This document shows, piece by piece, positions 24,391-32,532 of a DNA stretch of 64,000 nt. Made by a program: the position numbers and the translations under genes. The stretch is taken from the NCBI GenBank assembly GCA_964548165.1, contig CAZJQD010000019.1, forward strand, positions 1-64,000, in the 5' to 3' direction. The notes below the pieces were generated by a model. The model made no database searches, was not told where the DNA came from, and saw only the letters and a program-made list of their open reading frames with translations. Positions within the stretch are counted from its first letter, which is position 1. Every line of letters begins with the position of its first letter. This stretch comes from CAZJQD01 sp964548165 [NCBI: uncultured bacterium]. GTDB taxonomy: Bacteria; UBA8481.

Positions 24391-26216
24391 GCCGCGCTCT
24401 CCCCCGCCGGACGGTCGCTCGCCGCCGTATGTTCATCGAGCTCCATCAGCCGATGCAACTTGGTGTAGAGCCCGTCGCGGGCGCGCAACTCGTCATGCGT
24501 CCCGCACTCGACGACCTGGCCGTGGTGCAGGACCGCCACGCGGTCGGCCGACTCCAGCGTCGAGAGCCGATGCGCGATGATGATCGCGGAACGCGAGGCC
24601 AGGGCCGTCCGGATCGCAGCCCGCACCCTGGCATCGGCAATGGGGTCCAGCGCAGAGGTGGCTTCGTCGAGGATCACGAGAGCGGGATCGTAGAGGATGA
24701 CGCGGGCCGCCGCCAGCAACTGCTTCTCGCCCTCCGAGAGCCGTCGCCCCCACTCCCCGAGTTTGCCGCCGCCGCCTTGCGCGGCGAGCCAGGCGGGATC
24801 CAGCCCCACGGCTCCCAGCGCGGCGCCCAGGTCCTCCTCGGAGATCGCGCGGCCCATCGTCATGTTCTCCACGACGCTGGCGTCAAAGAGGAAGACCTCC
24901 TGCGGCACCAGCGTCATCATCCGGCGACGGTCCACGAGCGGCATCGACGCCAGCTCGGCGCGGCCCCAGAGCATGCTGCCCGAGCCCGGCTCGTAGAAAC
25001 CCATCAGGACGCGCGCCAGGGTCGATTTCCCGCTGCCGGTCTCCCCCAGGAGCGCCAGGTGCTTGCCGGGTTCAAGGTCGAGATCGATCCCGCGTAACAC
25101 CGGTCGATCCTCGCGGTACGCGAACGTGAGATTGCGAAGAGAGAGCGCCTGGGGGGCCGAGCCGGCGCCAACCGGCTCGTTTCCATCCAGTCGCTCCGGC
25201 TCGATCGAGAAGAGCCCGTGGACGCGCTCGAGCGCCACGAGCGCCTGCTGGAAGGAGGCGAAGCGATTCGCCAGGCCCCGCAGGGGCACGAAGAATATCT
25301 GGATGTACTGCATCATGGCGATGAGGAGCCCGGCGGAGAGCCCGCTCAGGGCCCCGGACGCCCAGAGGATCGTCCCGGCCGCAATGGCGCTGAAGAGGTC
25401 GACCATGGAGAAGAAGGCCGCCTCGTAGCGATTCATGACGGTCGTCGAGGCCTGGTAGACTCCCGCGAGCTGATCGAAATCCCGCGTGAAGCGTTGCTCC
25501 GCCGCCAGGACCGCGATCACGTCGTGCGCGGAGAGCGCTTCCTGCGCAAACCCGTTGAGTTGAGCCGTCTGGGTGCGGATTTCTCGCGCCACGGCCCGCA
25601 TCTTCGCGCCGAGCCGCGCCGTGAAGACGAACATGGCCGGAACGACCGCCAGGCCCGCAAGCGCCAGGGGCACCGAGAGCATCAGCATCGCCCCGGCGAT
25701 GGAGATGACGGAGAAGAAGTCCGAGATCAACATCAGACCCCCGGAGGCGAACATCTGGTCGATCTGCTCCAGGTCCGTGGTCAACCGCGCGACGATGCGT
25801 CCCCGCGGCTCTCGTCGGAAGAACTCGAGCGGCAGGCGCTGGAGATGAGCGAAGAGATCCTGCCGAAGAGCGCGCATGATCCGAAGGCCGATCACGTGGA
25901 GCGTGTACTGGAAGGCGGTCTGGACGATGAAGTTCAGCGCGACCACGCCCAGCATGAAGGCGACCGCCAGCATGAGCGATCGGCTGAAGCCGTGAGGAAG
26001 GTGCTGGTCGACGATGGCCTGCACGGTGCGCGGGAGCACCAGGGGCAGGGAGACGCTCAAGGGAAGAAGGAGCAGGCCGAGCAGGTAAAGCCTCGTCTGG
26101 ACGCGTGCATACGGCCAGATGAGCTTTGCGAGCCGCCAATCCAGGCCCTTCGAGGACGCGCCCGAACCGGCGCCCCCGGCCTTCCCGCCGCCGGCCGTCA
26201 CGCCGCCGGCCGTCAC
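24387..26216 (-). CDS. ABC exporter half-transporter (catalytically competent Walker B)
   Basis: 609 residues from GTG: an MsbA-type membrane domain of about 320 residues with six expected helices, then an ATPase. Walker A is LLGETGSGKSTLARVL and Walker B LVILDEATSALDP with the catalytic Glu. The signature is LSEGE rather than LSGGQ. It overlaps its partner gene (GTGA). The signature change pairs with the partner's Walker B change, the pattern of heterodimeric exporters with one degenerate ATP site. The substrate is unknown; the operon with gshA makes a thiol or peptide cargo thinkable but unsupported. Its first residues include a duplicated VTAGG. Confidence 0.92.
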   Translation of the reverse strand: MTAGGVTAGGGKAGGAGSGASSKGLDWRLAKLIWPYARVQTRLYLLGLLLLPLSVSLPLVLPRTVQAIVDQHLPHGFSRSLMLAVAFMLGVVALNFIVQTAFQYTLHVIGLRIMRALRQDLFAHLQRLPLEFFRREPRGRIVARLTTDLEQIDQMFASGGLMLISDFFSVISIAGAMLMLSVPLALAGLAVVPAMFVFTARLGAKMRAVAREIRTQTAQLNGFAQEALSAHDVIAVLAAEQRFTRDFDQLAGVYQASTTVMNRYEAAFFSMVDLFSAIAAGTILWASGALSGLSAGLLIAMMQYIQIFFVPLRGLANRFASFQQALVALERVHGLFSIEPERLDGNEPVGAGSAPQALSLRNLTFAYREDRPVLRGIDLDLEPGKHLALLGETGSGKSTLARVLMGFYEPGSGSMLWGRAELASMPLVDRRRMMTLVPQEVFLFDASVVENMTMGRAISEEDLGAALGAVGLDPAWLAAQGGGGKLGEWGRRLSEGEKQLLAAARVILYDPALVILDEATSALDPIADARVRAAIRTALASRSAIIIAHRLSTLESADRVAVLHHGQVVECGTHDELRARDGLYTKLHRLMELDEHTAASDRPAGESAA

Positions 26217-28087
26217 GCCGCATCCTCCCCGTCGCCCAGCATCTCGCGCAGATGCTCCGCTTCCCAGGCGTCGCGAAGCCAGGAGGATGCGGCCAGGGCC
26301 TCGGCCAGGGGTCCGTCAGCGACCAGCCGGCCATGGTCCAGGACGAGCACGCGGTCGAGCTGGGGCAGGATTCTCAGGCGGTGAGTGATGAAGATGGTCG
26401 TCCGTCCCGCGCGTCGGCGTCGAATGCCCTCGATGATCGCCAACTCCGTGTGCAGGTCGACGGCGGAGAGAATGTCGTCGAGGATAAGGATGCCGGGGTC
26501 GCCGAGCCAGGCGCGGGCCAGGGAGAGCCGCTGGCGCTGGCCCCCCGAGAGGAGGAGTCCCCGTTCTCCGATGGCGGTCGCGAGCCCTTCCGGCATCTCC
26601 TTGAGGTCGCCGGCGAAGGCGGCGTCCGCGATCGCGGCGTGAAGTGCCGCGTCCTCGACAGGTCCTCCGGCGGCCATGCGCAGGTTCTCGGCGATAGACC
26701 GCGAGAAGAGCGTGGGCGTCTGCGTCGCCAGGTGGACGGTACGAGGACGCCTCGATCCCGGCAGCAACGACGCGTCCAGCGGCCCAAGAAGCACGCGTCC
26801 CTCGGTAGGTGCGCGAAGGCCGGCAATGAGCCTGGCCAGCGTGGTCTTTCCAGATGCCGTCGCCCCGACGACGCCGATCCATTCGCCGGGAACGATCGTG
26901 AGGTTGATGCCCTGGACTGCCGGGATATCGCGCGTCGGGTAGCGATAGGCAACGTCCACGCACGATATCCCGACCGAGACGCCTCCGTCTGCCGACGCCC
27001 TTGCGGCTCCATCCTCGTCCCGCGAAAGCGGGCCTGAATCCGCCTGCCCGCGCCTGGCGCCGGCCTCCGACTCCCTGTCCAGCAGGGGCTCGAGTCGTCG
27101 AGCCGCGGCGAGACCTCGCTGGATGACATTCATGATCCAACCGAGGGCAATCGTGGGCCAGACGAGCTTGGCAAAAAGAAAGATGAAGGTCGCGATGTCG
27201 GCAATGGGAAGCTGATCGTGCAGGCTGTCGAGACTGATGATGGCGCCAGCGGCCAGCATCAGGAAAGCGATACCAACCCAGATGGCGCTGCCCATCACCC
27301 CGATGAAGAACGCCTCCGGCAGGGATCGATTCACCTCCGCGGCATAATGTCTTCCATTCACGCCCGCGAACCGCTCGGCCTGCCACCCCAGGGCATTGTA
27401 GGACTTCAAGACCTCGACGCCGCCCACGGTCTCCTCGACGGCCGCCGAGAGCGTACCCAGGGCCTCCTGCGACTGCCGCGATCGCGCGTGGGTGATCGCG
27501 TTCAATCTCTGGGCCACGAAAACCAGCGGGACAAAGGGCAAGAGGACCGCGGCGGCCAGCTGGGGAACGAGGTACAGCATCGCGACCAGCGTGGTGGCGT
27601 AGGCGAAGACGTTATTCGAGAGCTGGAGAAATCCTGAACCCAGGACCATCCGGATATCGGATACGTCATTGATGATCCTCGAGACCAGGTCACCGGTGCG
27701 GTGCGCGTCCATCTCCTCCTGGGTAAACGAAGCCGTCGCCGCGAACGCGCGCGACCGGAGCTGGCGCTCGATGCGGCGGGCGGCAAGGAAGGCGCACATC
27801 CGGTTCGACCACTTCAGGCCAAAGACCAGGACCGACACCCCGATGAGAAGGAGCGCCAGCACGGTAACGGGCTCGCGGGATACGGCCGCCTCGACCGCGC
27901 GAGCCGTGAGGCGGACCCAGAGGATCTCGCACACGTTCGCCAGGAAGATGAGCGCGAATCCGGCGGCATAAAGCTTCATTTCCGGGCGTCCGAGATCGAG
28001 AAAGAAGCGGGCGGCCTCCCTCAACCCCGGATGCGCATCAACCCCGGCCGTGCCCTTCGCGGATTCGCTGGTCTTCGTCGTGGTCAA
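26213..28087 (-). CDS. ABC exporter half-transporter (degenerate Walker B)
   Basis: 624 residues. The start is taken at TTG 28087, 15 nt after dapF; no other early start exists. An N-terminal membrane domain (about residues 30-320) precedes the ATPase: Walker A GVVGATASGKTTLARLI, canonical signature LLSGGQRQRLSLARAWL, Walker B ILILDDILSAVD. The Walker B ends in Asp-Asp, so the catalytic Glu is replaced by Asp. With the partner's LSEGE signature this forms one weak and one active ATP site. Switch His is present (IFITHRLRIL). Confidence 0.92.
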   Translation of the reverse strand: MTTTKTSESAKGTAGVDAHPGLREAARFFLDLGRPEMKLYAAGFALIFLANVCEILWVRLTARAVEAAVSREPVTVLALLLIGVSVLVFGLKWSNRMCAFLAARRIERQLRSRAFAATASFTQEEMDAHRTGDLVSRIINDVSDIRMVLGSGFLQLSNNVFAYATTLVAMLYLVPQLAAAVLLPFVPLVFVAQRLNAITHARSRQSQEALGTLSAAVEETVGGVEVLKSYNALGWQAERFAGVNGRHYAAEVNRSLPEAFFIGVMGSAIWVGIAFLMLAAGAIISLDSLHDQLPIADIATFIFLFAKLVWPTIALGWIMNVIQRGLAAARRLEPLLDRESEAGARRGQADSGPLSRDEDGAARASADGGVSVGISCVDVAYRYPTRDIPAVQGINLTIVPGEWIGVVGATASGKTTLARLIAGLRAPTEGRVLLGPLDASLLPGSRRPRTVHLATQTPTLFSRSIAENLRMAAGGPVEDAALHAAIADAAFAGDLKEMPEGLATAIGERGLLLSGGQRQRLSLARAWLGDPGILILDDILSAVDLHTELAIIEGIRRRRAGRTTIFITHRLRILPQLDRVLVLDHGRLVADGPLAEALAASSWLRDAWEAEHLREMLGDGEDAA

Positions 28088-28102
28088 TCCTGGAAGCTCG
28101 GT

Positions 28103-28993
28103 TCAGGAACGCTGTGCGCCCGCGCGTCGCGCGGCCGCCTCGGCCAGGTTCGCCAGGTCGACCTCGCCGCTGAAAACGTACTCCGCGGGCCCCGTCATGA
28201 GGACCTCGTCGTCACTCGTCCACTCGATCCCCAAGGACCCTCCGAGCAGTTCGATGACCACCTTGCGCCCCGTGCGCCCCGTCAACGCGGCGGCGACCCC
28301 GACCGCGCAGGCCCCGCTCCCGCAGGCCCAGGTCTCCCCGGAGCCCCGTTCCCAGGTGCGCTGGCGAAGGCGATCAGAACCGATCACCTCCACGAACTCG
28401 ATGTTGGCCCGCTGGGGGAAGACCGGGTGATTTTCCAGCGGCGCGCCGATGGCGGGAAGATCCAGTGCGGAGACCGTGCTGGTGAAGATCACGCAGTGCG
28501 GATTCCCCATCGAGACGCAGGTCACATTCCACGTGCGGCCGCCTGCGGCCAGCGGAACATTGATGACCGGGTCGCCCGGACCCGACCCGGACAGGGTCGT
28601 GGGAATTTCGCTCGGGGCAAGACGGGGGCGACCCATGTTCACGCGAAGGAGCACGGCCTTGCCATCCCTCACCTCGGGCACTTCAATCCCGACCACCCCC
28701 GACCGCGTCTCGAGAAGCGCCTTGCGGCCGATGCGCTGGCGGTCGAAGAGATACTTCGCGATGGAGCGCACGCCATTGCCGCACATGGACCCCTCGGAGC
28801 CGTCGGCATTGAACATGATCATCCGCGCGTCCGCGGCATGCGACGGCGCGATCACGATAAGACCGTCCGCGCCGACACCGAAATGGCGATCGGAGACGAG
28901 GACGGCCGCCGCGGCCGGGTCCGCGAGGTCCTCCTCCGCCAGGTCGACATAGACATAGTCGTTTCCCGCGCCCTGCAACTTGTGAAACCTCAT
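28103..28993 (-). CDS. dapF: Diaminopimelate epimerase
   Basis: 296 residues. It converts LL- to meso-diaminopimelate for lysine and peptidoglycan. Both catalytic cysteines are in place: MCGNGVRSIAKYL (about residue 73) and ETWACGSGACAVG (about 222). The N-terminus MRFHKLQGAGNDYVYVD is canonical. A Shine-Dalgarno AGGAGCGAGGG sits just upstream. It leads an operon with a heterodimeric ABC exporter and gshA. Confidence 0.97.
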   Translation of the reverse strand: MRFHKLQGAGNDYVYVDLAEEDLADPAAAAVLVSDRHFGVGADGLIVIAPSHAADARMIMFNADGSEGSMCGNGVRSIAKYLFDRQRIGRKALLETRSGVVGIEVPEVRDGKAVLLRVNMGRPRLAPSEIPTTLSGSGPGDPVINVPLAAGGRTWNVTCVSMGNPHCVIFTSTVSALDLPAIGAPLENHPVFPQRANIEFVEVIGSDRLRQRTWERGSGETWACGSGACAVGVAAALTGRTGRKVVIELLGGSLGIEWTSDDEVLMTGPAEYVFSGEVDLANLAEAAARRAGAQRS

Positions 28994-29060
28994 CCCTCGC
29001 TCCTACGGTTGGAAGTCCGAACCTGAATCCGGGAATGATCTGGCCTCACCCGCCTTTACG

Positions 29061-29110
29061 CAATCCCCAATCCACGCGCGACGCTCTCCACAATCCACAA
29101 TCCCCGCGCG
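29061..29110. repeat. Direct repeats upstream of the transaldolase gene
   Basis: Two 20 nt units (29061-29080 and 29091-29110) share 18 of 20 bases at a 30 bp period; a partial third CAATCCACC follows at about 29128. Each unit holds CAATCC-x-CAATCC-x-CGCGCG. The stretch between dapF and tal holds nothing else that is clear. Confidence 0.6.
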
Positions 29111-29175
29111 AATTTGCCGAGGTGCGACAATCCACCTGTGCGGACTTCGCCGGCGCCTGTAGACTGTCCTGCGCC

Positions 29176-30312
29176 ATGAATGCGCATCCCGTCCGCGCTC
29201 TTGCCGCCCTCGGCCAGAGCCTCTGGTACGATCAACTCAGTCGCTCACTCGTCGCCGACGGCACCCTCCGCCGGCTCATATCCCAGGACGGCCTGCGCGG
29301 CATGACATCCAATCCCGCGATCTTCGAGAAGTCGATCATCGGCGGAGCCGAGTACGGCGAACCCCTCGCCGCCCTGGCCAGCCGCGGCAGGAACGCGCTG
29401 GAGATCTACGAGGAGCTGGCCGTCGGCGACGTTGGATCCGCCGCGGACGAGTTCCGACCGCTGTACGAGGAGACAAAGGCGCTCGATGGATATGTCAGCA
29501 TCGAGGTCAACCCGAAGCTCGCCCACGACACCGCGGGCACGATCGCCGAGGCCCGGCGACTCTGGGCATGGCTCAACCGCCCGAACATCATGATCAAGGT
29601 GCCGGCCACCGATGCCGGACTGCCTGCCATCGAGACGCTCCTTTCCGAAGGTATCAATGTCAACGTCACGCTCATCTTCTCGATCGCCGTCCACCGCAAG
29701 GTCATGAACGCCTACACGGCGGCGATCCGGAATCGACACGCCGCCGGCCTTCCCGTCGCCTCGCTCTCCTCGGTCGCCAGCTTCTTCGTCTCGCGCATCG
29801 ACTCGGCCGTCGACGCTCTCCTGGAAAAATCAGCGAGCCAATCGCCGGACGCCGCACGACTGCTCGCCCTGCGCGGGCGAGCCGCGATCTGCAACGCGCG
29901 CCTCGCCTACCAGGCCTGGAAGGAGCATTTCGCGACCCACGATGTCCGCTCGCTCGGTGCCCGCACCCAACGCCCGCTCTGGGCGTCCACGGGCACCAAG
30001 AATCCCGCCTACTCCGATGTGCTCTACGTCGACGAGCTCATCGGCGCCGAGACGGTCAACACGGTCCCCCCCGCCACCTTCGATGCTTTCCGCGACCACG
30101 GGACGGCGGCGCTGACGGTCGAGAAGGACATCGAGGACTCTCGCCGCCACTTCGACGAGCTCGCCGCTGCCGGGATCTCCATCGACGAGGTTACGGATAA
30201 GCTGACACGTGACGGCGTCCAGGCCTTCATCGATTCCTTCGACAAGCTCCTGGCCGTCGTCGAGGATCGCCGAAAGGCTTCCATGCGCGCGAGCGCCAGA
30301 TCGGACACGTAG
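29176..30312 (+). CDS. tal: Transaldolase
   Basis: 378 residues, the long bacterial form. It moves a dihydroxyacetone unit between sugar phosphates in the pentose phosphate pathway. The Schiff-base lysine lies in NIMIKVPATDAG; SNPAIFEKSI and FFVSRIDSAVD are also typical. MNAHPVRALAALGQSLWYD at 29176 is taken as the start because it matches the family N-terminus; the frame is open upstream. No Shine-Dalgarno is seen; TAGACT lies 10 nt upstream, so the mRNA may have a very short leader. Confidence 0.95.
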   Translation: MNAHPVRALAALGQSLWYDQLSRSLVADGTLRRLISQDGLRGMTSNPAIFEKSIIGGAEYGEPLAALASRGRNALEIYEELAVGDVGSAADEFRPLYEETKALDGYVSIEVNPKLAHDTAGTIAEARRLWAWLNRPNIMIKVPATDAGLPAIETLLSEGINVNVTLIFSIAVHRKVMNAYTAAIRNRHAAGLPVASLSSVASFFVSRIDSAVDALLEKSASQSPDAARLLALRGRAAICNARLAYQAWKEHFATHDVRSLGARTQRPLWASTGTKNPAYSDVLYVDELIGAETVNTVPPATFDAFRDHGTAALTVEKDIEDSRRHFDELAAAGISIDEVTDKLTRDGVQAFIDSFDKLLAVVEDRRKASMRASARSDT

Positions 30313-30377
30313 GGAACACGAATACACCCTCGGATTCATCGCGGAGGAACTGCCCTGTGGGCACCGGGTTAGAAACC

Positions 30378-30451
30378 TGGAGCGGGTGAAGGGAATCGAA
30401 CCCTCGTAGCCAGCTTGGAAGGCTGGAGCTCTACCATTAAGCTACACCCGC
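30378..30451 (-). tRNA. tRNA-Gly(TCC)
   Basis: On the minus strand the acceptor stem GCGGGTG pairs with CACCCGC, followed by T and an encoded CCA. The D arm (GTAGCTTAATGGTAGAGC), anticodon stem CCAGC/GCTGG with loop CTTCCAA, and GGTTCGATTCC in the T arm all fit. The anticodon is TCC. Confidence 0.97.
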
Positions 30452-30485
30452 GAAAACTTCGTGATGGCGACGCCCGTCGCCGGCT

Positions 30486-30824
30486 TTACCCTTGGGAAGA
30501 GGGGGCCGTGAGGTCGGCAGGAGGCGGCGTGTTGACCAGCTCCTTGAGAATGCGTCCTGGAAGGAACTTGGGAGCCCGTCGCGGTGGGACCAATACCGTC
30601 CCTCCCGTGGCGATGATCCGGCCGATCTTCGCCTTCCGCTCGACGGCCGAGAACGTTCCGAACTCCCGGATCTCGATCTTGCGGCCGGCCTCCAGGAGCT
30701 CCTTGATCGACTCGATAATGCTGTCGACGATGTGCAGACACTCATGCTTGGGAAGCTTGATCTCCCGCGCCACAACCTCGACGATGTCTTCCTTGATCAC
30801 GGCCTGTCGCACCCGCCTTTCCAA
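30486..30824 (-). CDS. HU/IHF-family DNA-binding protein
   Basis: Up to 112 residues. The HU fold is clear: an N-terminal helical pair (IKEDIVEVVAREIKLPKHE, then IVDSIIESIKELLEAG), IREFGTFSAVERKAKIGR, then a basic arm (VLVPPRRAPKFLPGRILKELV). It binds and bends DNA. The start is uncertain: TTG 30824, GTG 30812 or GTG 30800; the last best matches HU N-termini. TATACT just upstream may be the -10. The C-terminal tail is Pro/Ala-rich. The arm lacks the usual RNP-x-T core of HU, so target DNA may differ. Confidence 0.88.
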   Translation of the reverse strand: MERRVRQAVIKEDIVEVVAREIKLPKHECLHIVDSIIESIKELLEAGRKIEIREFGTFSAVERKAKIGRIIATGGTVLVPPRRAPKFLPGRILKELVNTPPPADLTAPSSQG

Positions 30825-30892
30825 CGTTGACCGAAGTATATGGCGGGGCGGCGCCCCTAGTAAAGCCCCTATTTCTAAGGGTTTGAGGGTGA

Positions 30893-31060
30893 CTAGGCGC
30901 GAATGTCCAGCTGCCCACCCAGGAGCTCGATCAGAGGAGCCACTCCCTGTTCCGCTTGCTCCATGGCCTCTTTCAATATCTTGACCTGGATATCGGAACC
31001 AGCCTCGGCCGACGTCAGTGACGTCAGGGCCGATGTCATGCTCGATGAAATCCCATCCAT
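30893..31060 (-). CDS. YjfB-like putative motility protein
   Basis: 55 residues from the ATG at 31060, which has GGGAG 9 nt upstream. The C-terminal half (DIQVKILKEAMEQAEQGVAPLIELL) matches the pattern of the small YjfB family, whose founder is thought to belong to a motility sigma regulon. A strong sigma-28 type promoter lies about 65 nt upstream, which supports both the gene and the role. Mechanism unknown. Confidence 0.75.
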   Translation of the reverse strand: MDGISSSMTSALTSLTSAEAGSDIQVKILKEAMEQAEQGVAPLIELLGGQLDIRA

Positions 31061-31126
31061 CTGGCTCATCTCCCGTTCAGCGTCGTCGAAACGCGGCCTG
31101 GGCCGCACACACGCTCCGCTCTCTCC

Positions 31127-31154
31127 TTATCGACACCGGGCCCCGTGAACTTTA
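31127..31154 (-). promoter_or_regulatory. Sigma-28 (FliA/SigD) type promoter of the YjfB-like gene
   Basis: On the minus strand TAAAGTTC (31147-31154), 12 bp and GTCGATAA (31127-31134), against the consensus TAAAGTTT-N11-GCCGATAA (7 of 8 and 7 of 8). It faces the motility-like gene. Confidence 0.7.
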
Positions 31155-31191
31155 GGCATATTTTTGCATTTCGGAGCGGGCGTCCTGGGGC

Positions 31192-31229
31192 AAAAAAAGA
31201 GCGGGCCTGCTCCGCAGCTCGACCCGCTC
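31192..31229 (-). terminator. Rho-independent terminator
   Basis: Stem GAGCGGG/CCCGCTC (31199-31205 with 31223-31229) followed on the minus strand by seven T. It ends the operon of the desulfurase-like gene, hemA and the CBM48-MBL gene, and any RNA begun at 31286-31313. Confidence 0.9.
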
Positions 31230-31278
31230 AACGGCATGAATTTTATCATGAGGCCAGTGCTCGGAGCACCTGTCCCAT
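31192..31278 (-). ncRNA. Candidate small RNA between a sigma-28 promoter and a terminator
   Basis: The stretch between the predicted start (about 31278) and the T-run has no convincing frame, yet has its own promoter-like site and a strong terminator. It could equally be just the 3' UTR of the CBM48-MBL gene. No RNA family is recognised. Confidence 0.3.
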
Positions 31279-31285
31279 AGGACAC

Positions 31286-31313
31286 TTATCGGCAGATAGC
31301 GACGCAATCTTGA
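31286..31313 (-). promoter_or_regulatory. Sigma-28 type promoter with no gene before the next terminator
   Basis: TCAAGATT (31306-31313, 6 of 8), 12 bp, then a perfect GCCGATAA (31286-31293), all on the minus strand. Transcription would begin near 31278 and meet the terminator ending at 31192, giving an RNA of about 85 nt. Confidence 0.55.
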
Positions 31314-31320
31314 ACAGAAC

Positions 31321-32532
31321 TCAGTCGAGCTGCCAGGTCTCTCCCCAGTGAAGGACTTCACCGATCCGGCCCGCGCCGCCCGTCTCGTGGCCGGCCACGA
31401 TCGATACTCCGGTGGCATAGGGCTCCCGCCCCCCGCGGATCGGGTGTCCCAGCTCGTTGAGGTGCCCCGCGATATATCGACGGGGCTGCAGGTGGGCCAG
31501 CAGGTTGTGGAACGCTTCGCGCTCCCTCCCCTCCACCGACGGGTTGACCCCTCCCGCCTTCGCCACGAGGAGATCGACCCGCCCGCTGGATCGCACACCC
31601 TGCGTGTAGTCGTGATCGGTGGTGTGGATGCAACGGTATCCGTCCGGAGACACGATCTCGAGGTATCGGATCACCAGCATTCGCCTTTCGTCGTAAACAT
31701 GGGCTCCGCGGTGAAACGTGATGAGCCACCCCTCCCACGAAACCGTGGAATCGACCGGCACGGCCACGACACCTTCCGGAAAGCGCCCCGCCAGTTCCTC
31801 GGGAACGAAGACCGGGGCGCCGCGTGCCAGGAGATGCTTCACGACGAGTGGGTCCAGGTGATCGGGATGGAGGTGAGTAATGCAGAGCGCATCCAGCGCT
31901 CCGCAGAACTCCTCGATCACGCGGGCTGGAACATCCCAGTACAGGCCCCAGACGGAACGCGTGGTTACCGGGTCCACCGCCAGGCTCCTGCCCGCCCGCT
32001 TGAAGACGTTGCCGTGGCAGTAGACGGCTCCGACCAGCGATGGCGGTCCTTCCCTGAGCTTGCCGGACAGGAGGGAGAGACGTTCCGCGAAGTGATCCTT
32101 CAGGACGCGGCTGTGCGGGGCGGTCGGGAGTTGCAGGATGCCGTCGGCCGCCTTCAGGGCCGCAGCCCTCTGGAGAGCCCCGCTTCCCGGCGGCGACGCC
32201 GCGAGCGTGGCGGCCAGGTCGCGCAACCGGTCGACGCCGGACGCCGAGGTCGTCACCATGAACCGGGAGTTGTAACGATCCTTGTGATCCTTGCCGTAGT
32301 CGGGATTGAGGGGATCAAGAACCCATTCGCCGTCCACGAGAAACTTGTAATCGTAGGAACCCTCCAGCGGCACATCGACGGTCTTTTCCCAGGATCCGTC
32401 CTCGCGGCGCGTCATCGCGCCGCTCACGATGTCCCAGTGGTTGAACGTCCCCAGCACGTTCACTTGCGCGGCCTGGGGAGCAAAAAAGCGGAAGGTCACC
32501 TTGTTCCCCTTGATGCCCGGAACCATCTTCAC
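31321..32532 (-). CDS. CBM48 (glycogen-binding-like) domain fused to a metallo-beta-lactamase-fold hydrolase
   Basis: 403 residues from the GTG that overlaps the hemA stop (GTGA); ATG 32526 is an alternative. Residues about 8-85 are an AMPK/CBM48 E-set domain: VTFRFFAPQAAQVNVLGTFN, then DGSWEKTVDVPLEG and YDYKFLVDGEWVLDP. Residues about 170-400 form an MBL fold with the metal motif THLHPDHLD and later Asp/His positions in HTTDHDYTQG and AGHLNELGH. The middle links the two with a helical segment. It has no signal peptide. A carbohydrate or sugar-phosphate substrate is suggested by the binding domain only. Third gene of the desulfurase-like/hemA operon, ended by a strong terminator. Confidence 0.85.
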   Translation of the reverse strand: MKMVPGIKGNKVTFRFFAPQAAQVNVLGTFNHWDIVSGAMTRREDGSWEKTVDVPLEGSYDYKFLVDGEWVLDPLNPDYGKDHKDRYNSRFMVTTSASGVDRLRDLAATLAASPPGSGALQRAAALKAADGILQLPTAPHSRVLKDHFAERLSLLSGKLREGPPSLVGAVYCHGNVFKRAGRSLAVDPVTTRSVWGLYWDVPARVIEEFCGALDALCITHLHPDHLDPLVVKHLLARGAPVFVPEELAGRFPEGVVAVPVDSTVSWEGWLITFHRGAHVYDERRMLVIRYLEIVSPDGYRCIHTTDHDYTQGVRSSGRVDLLVAKAGGVNPSVEGREREAFHNLLAHLQPRRYIAGHLNELGHPIRGGREPYATGVSIVAGHETGGAGRIGEVLHWGETWQLD

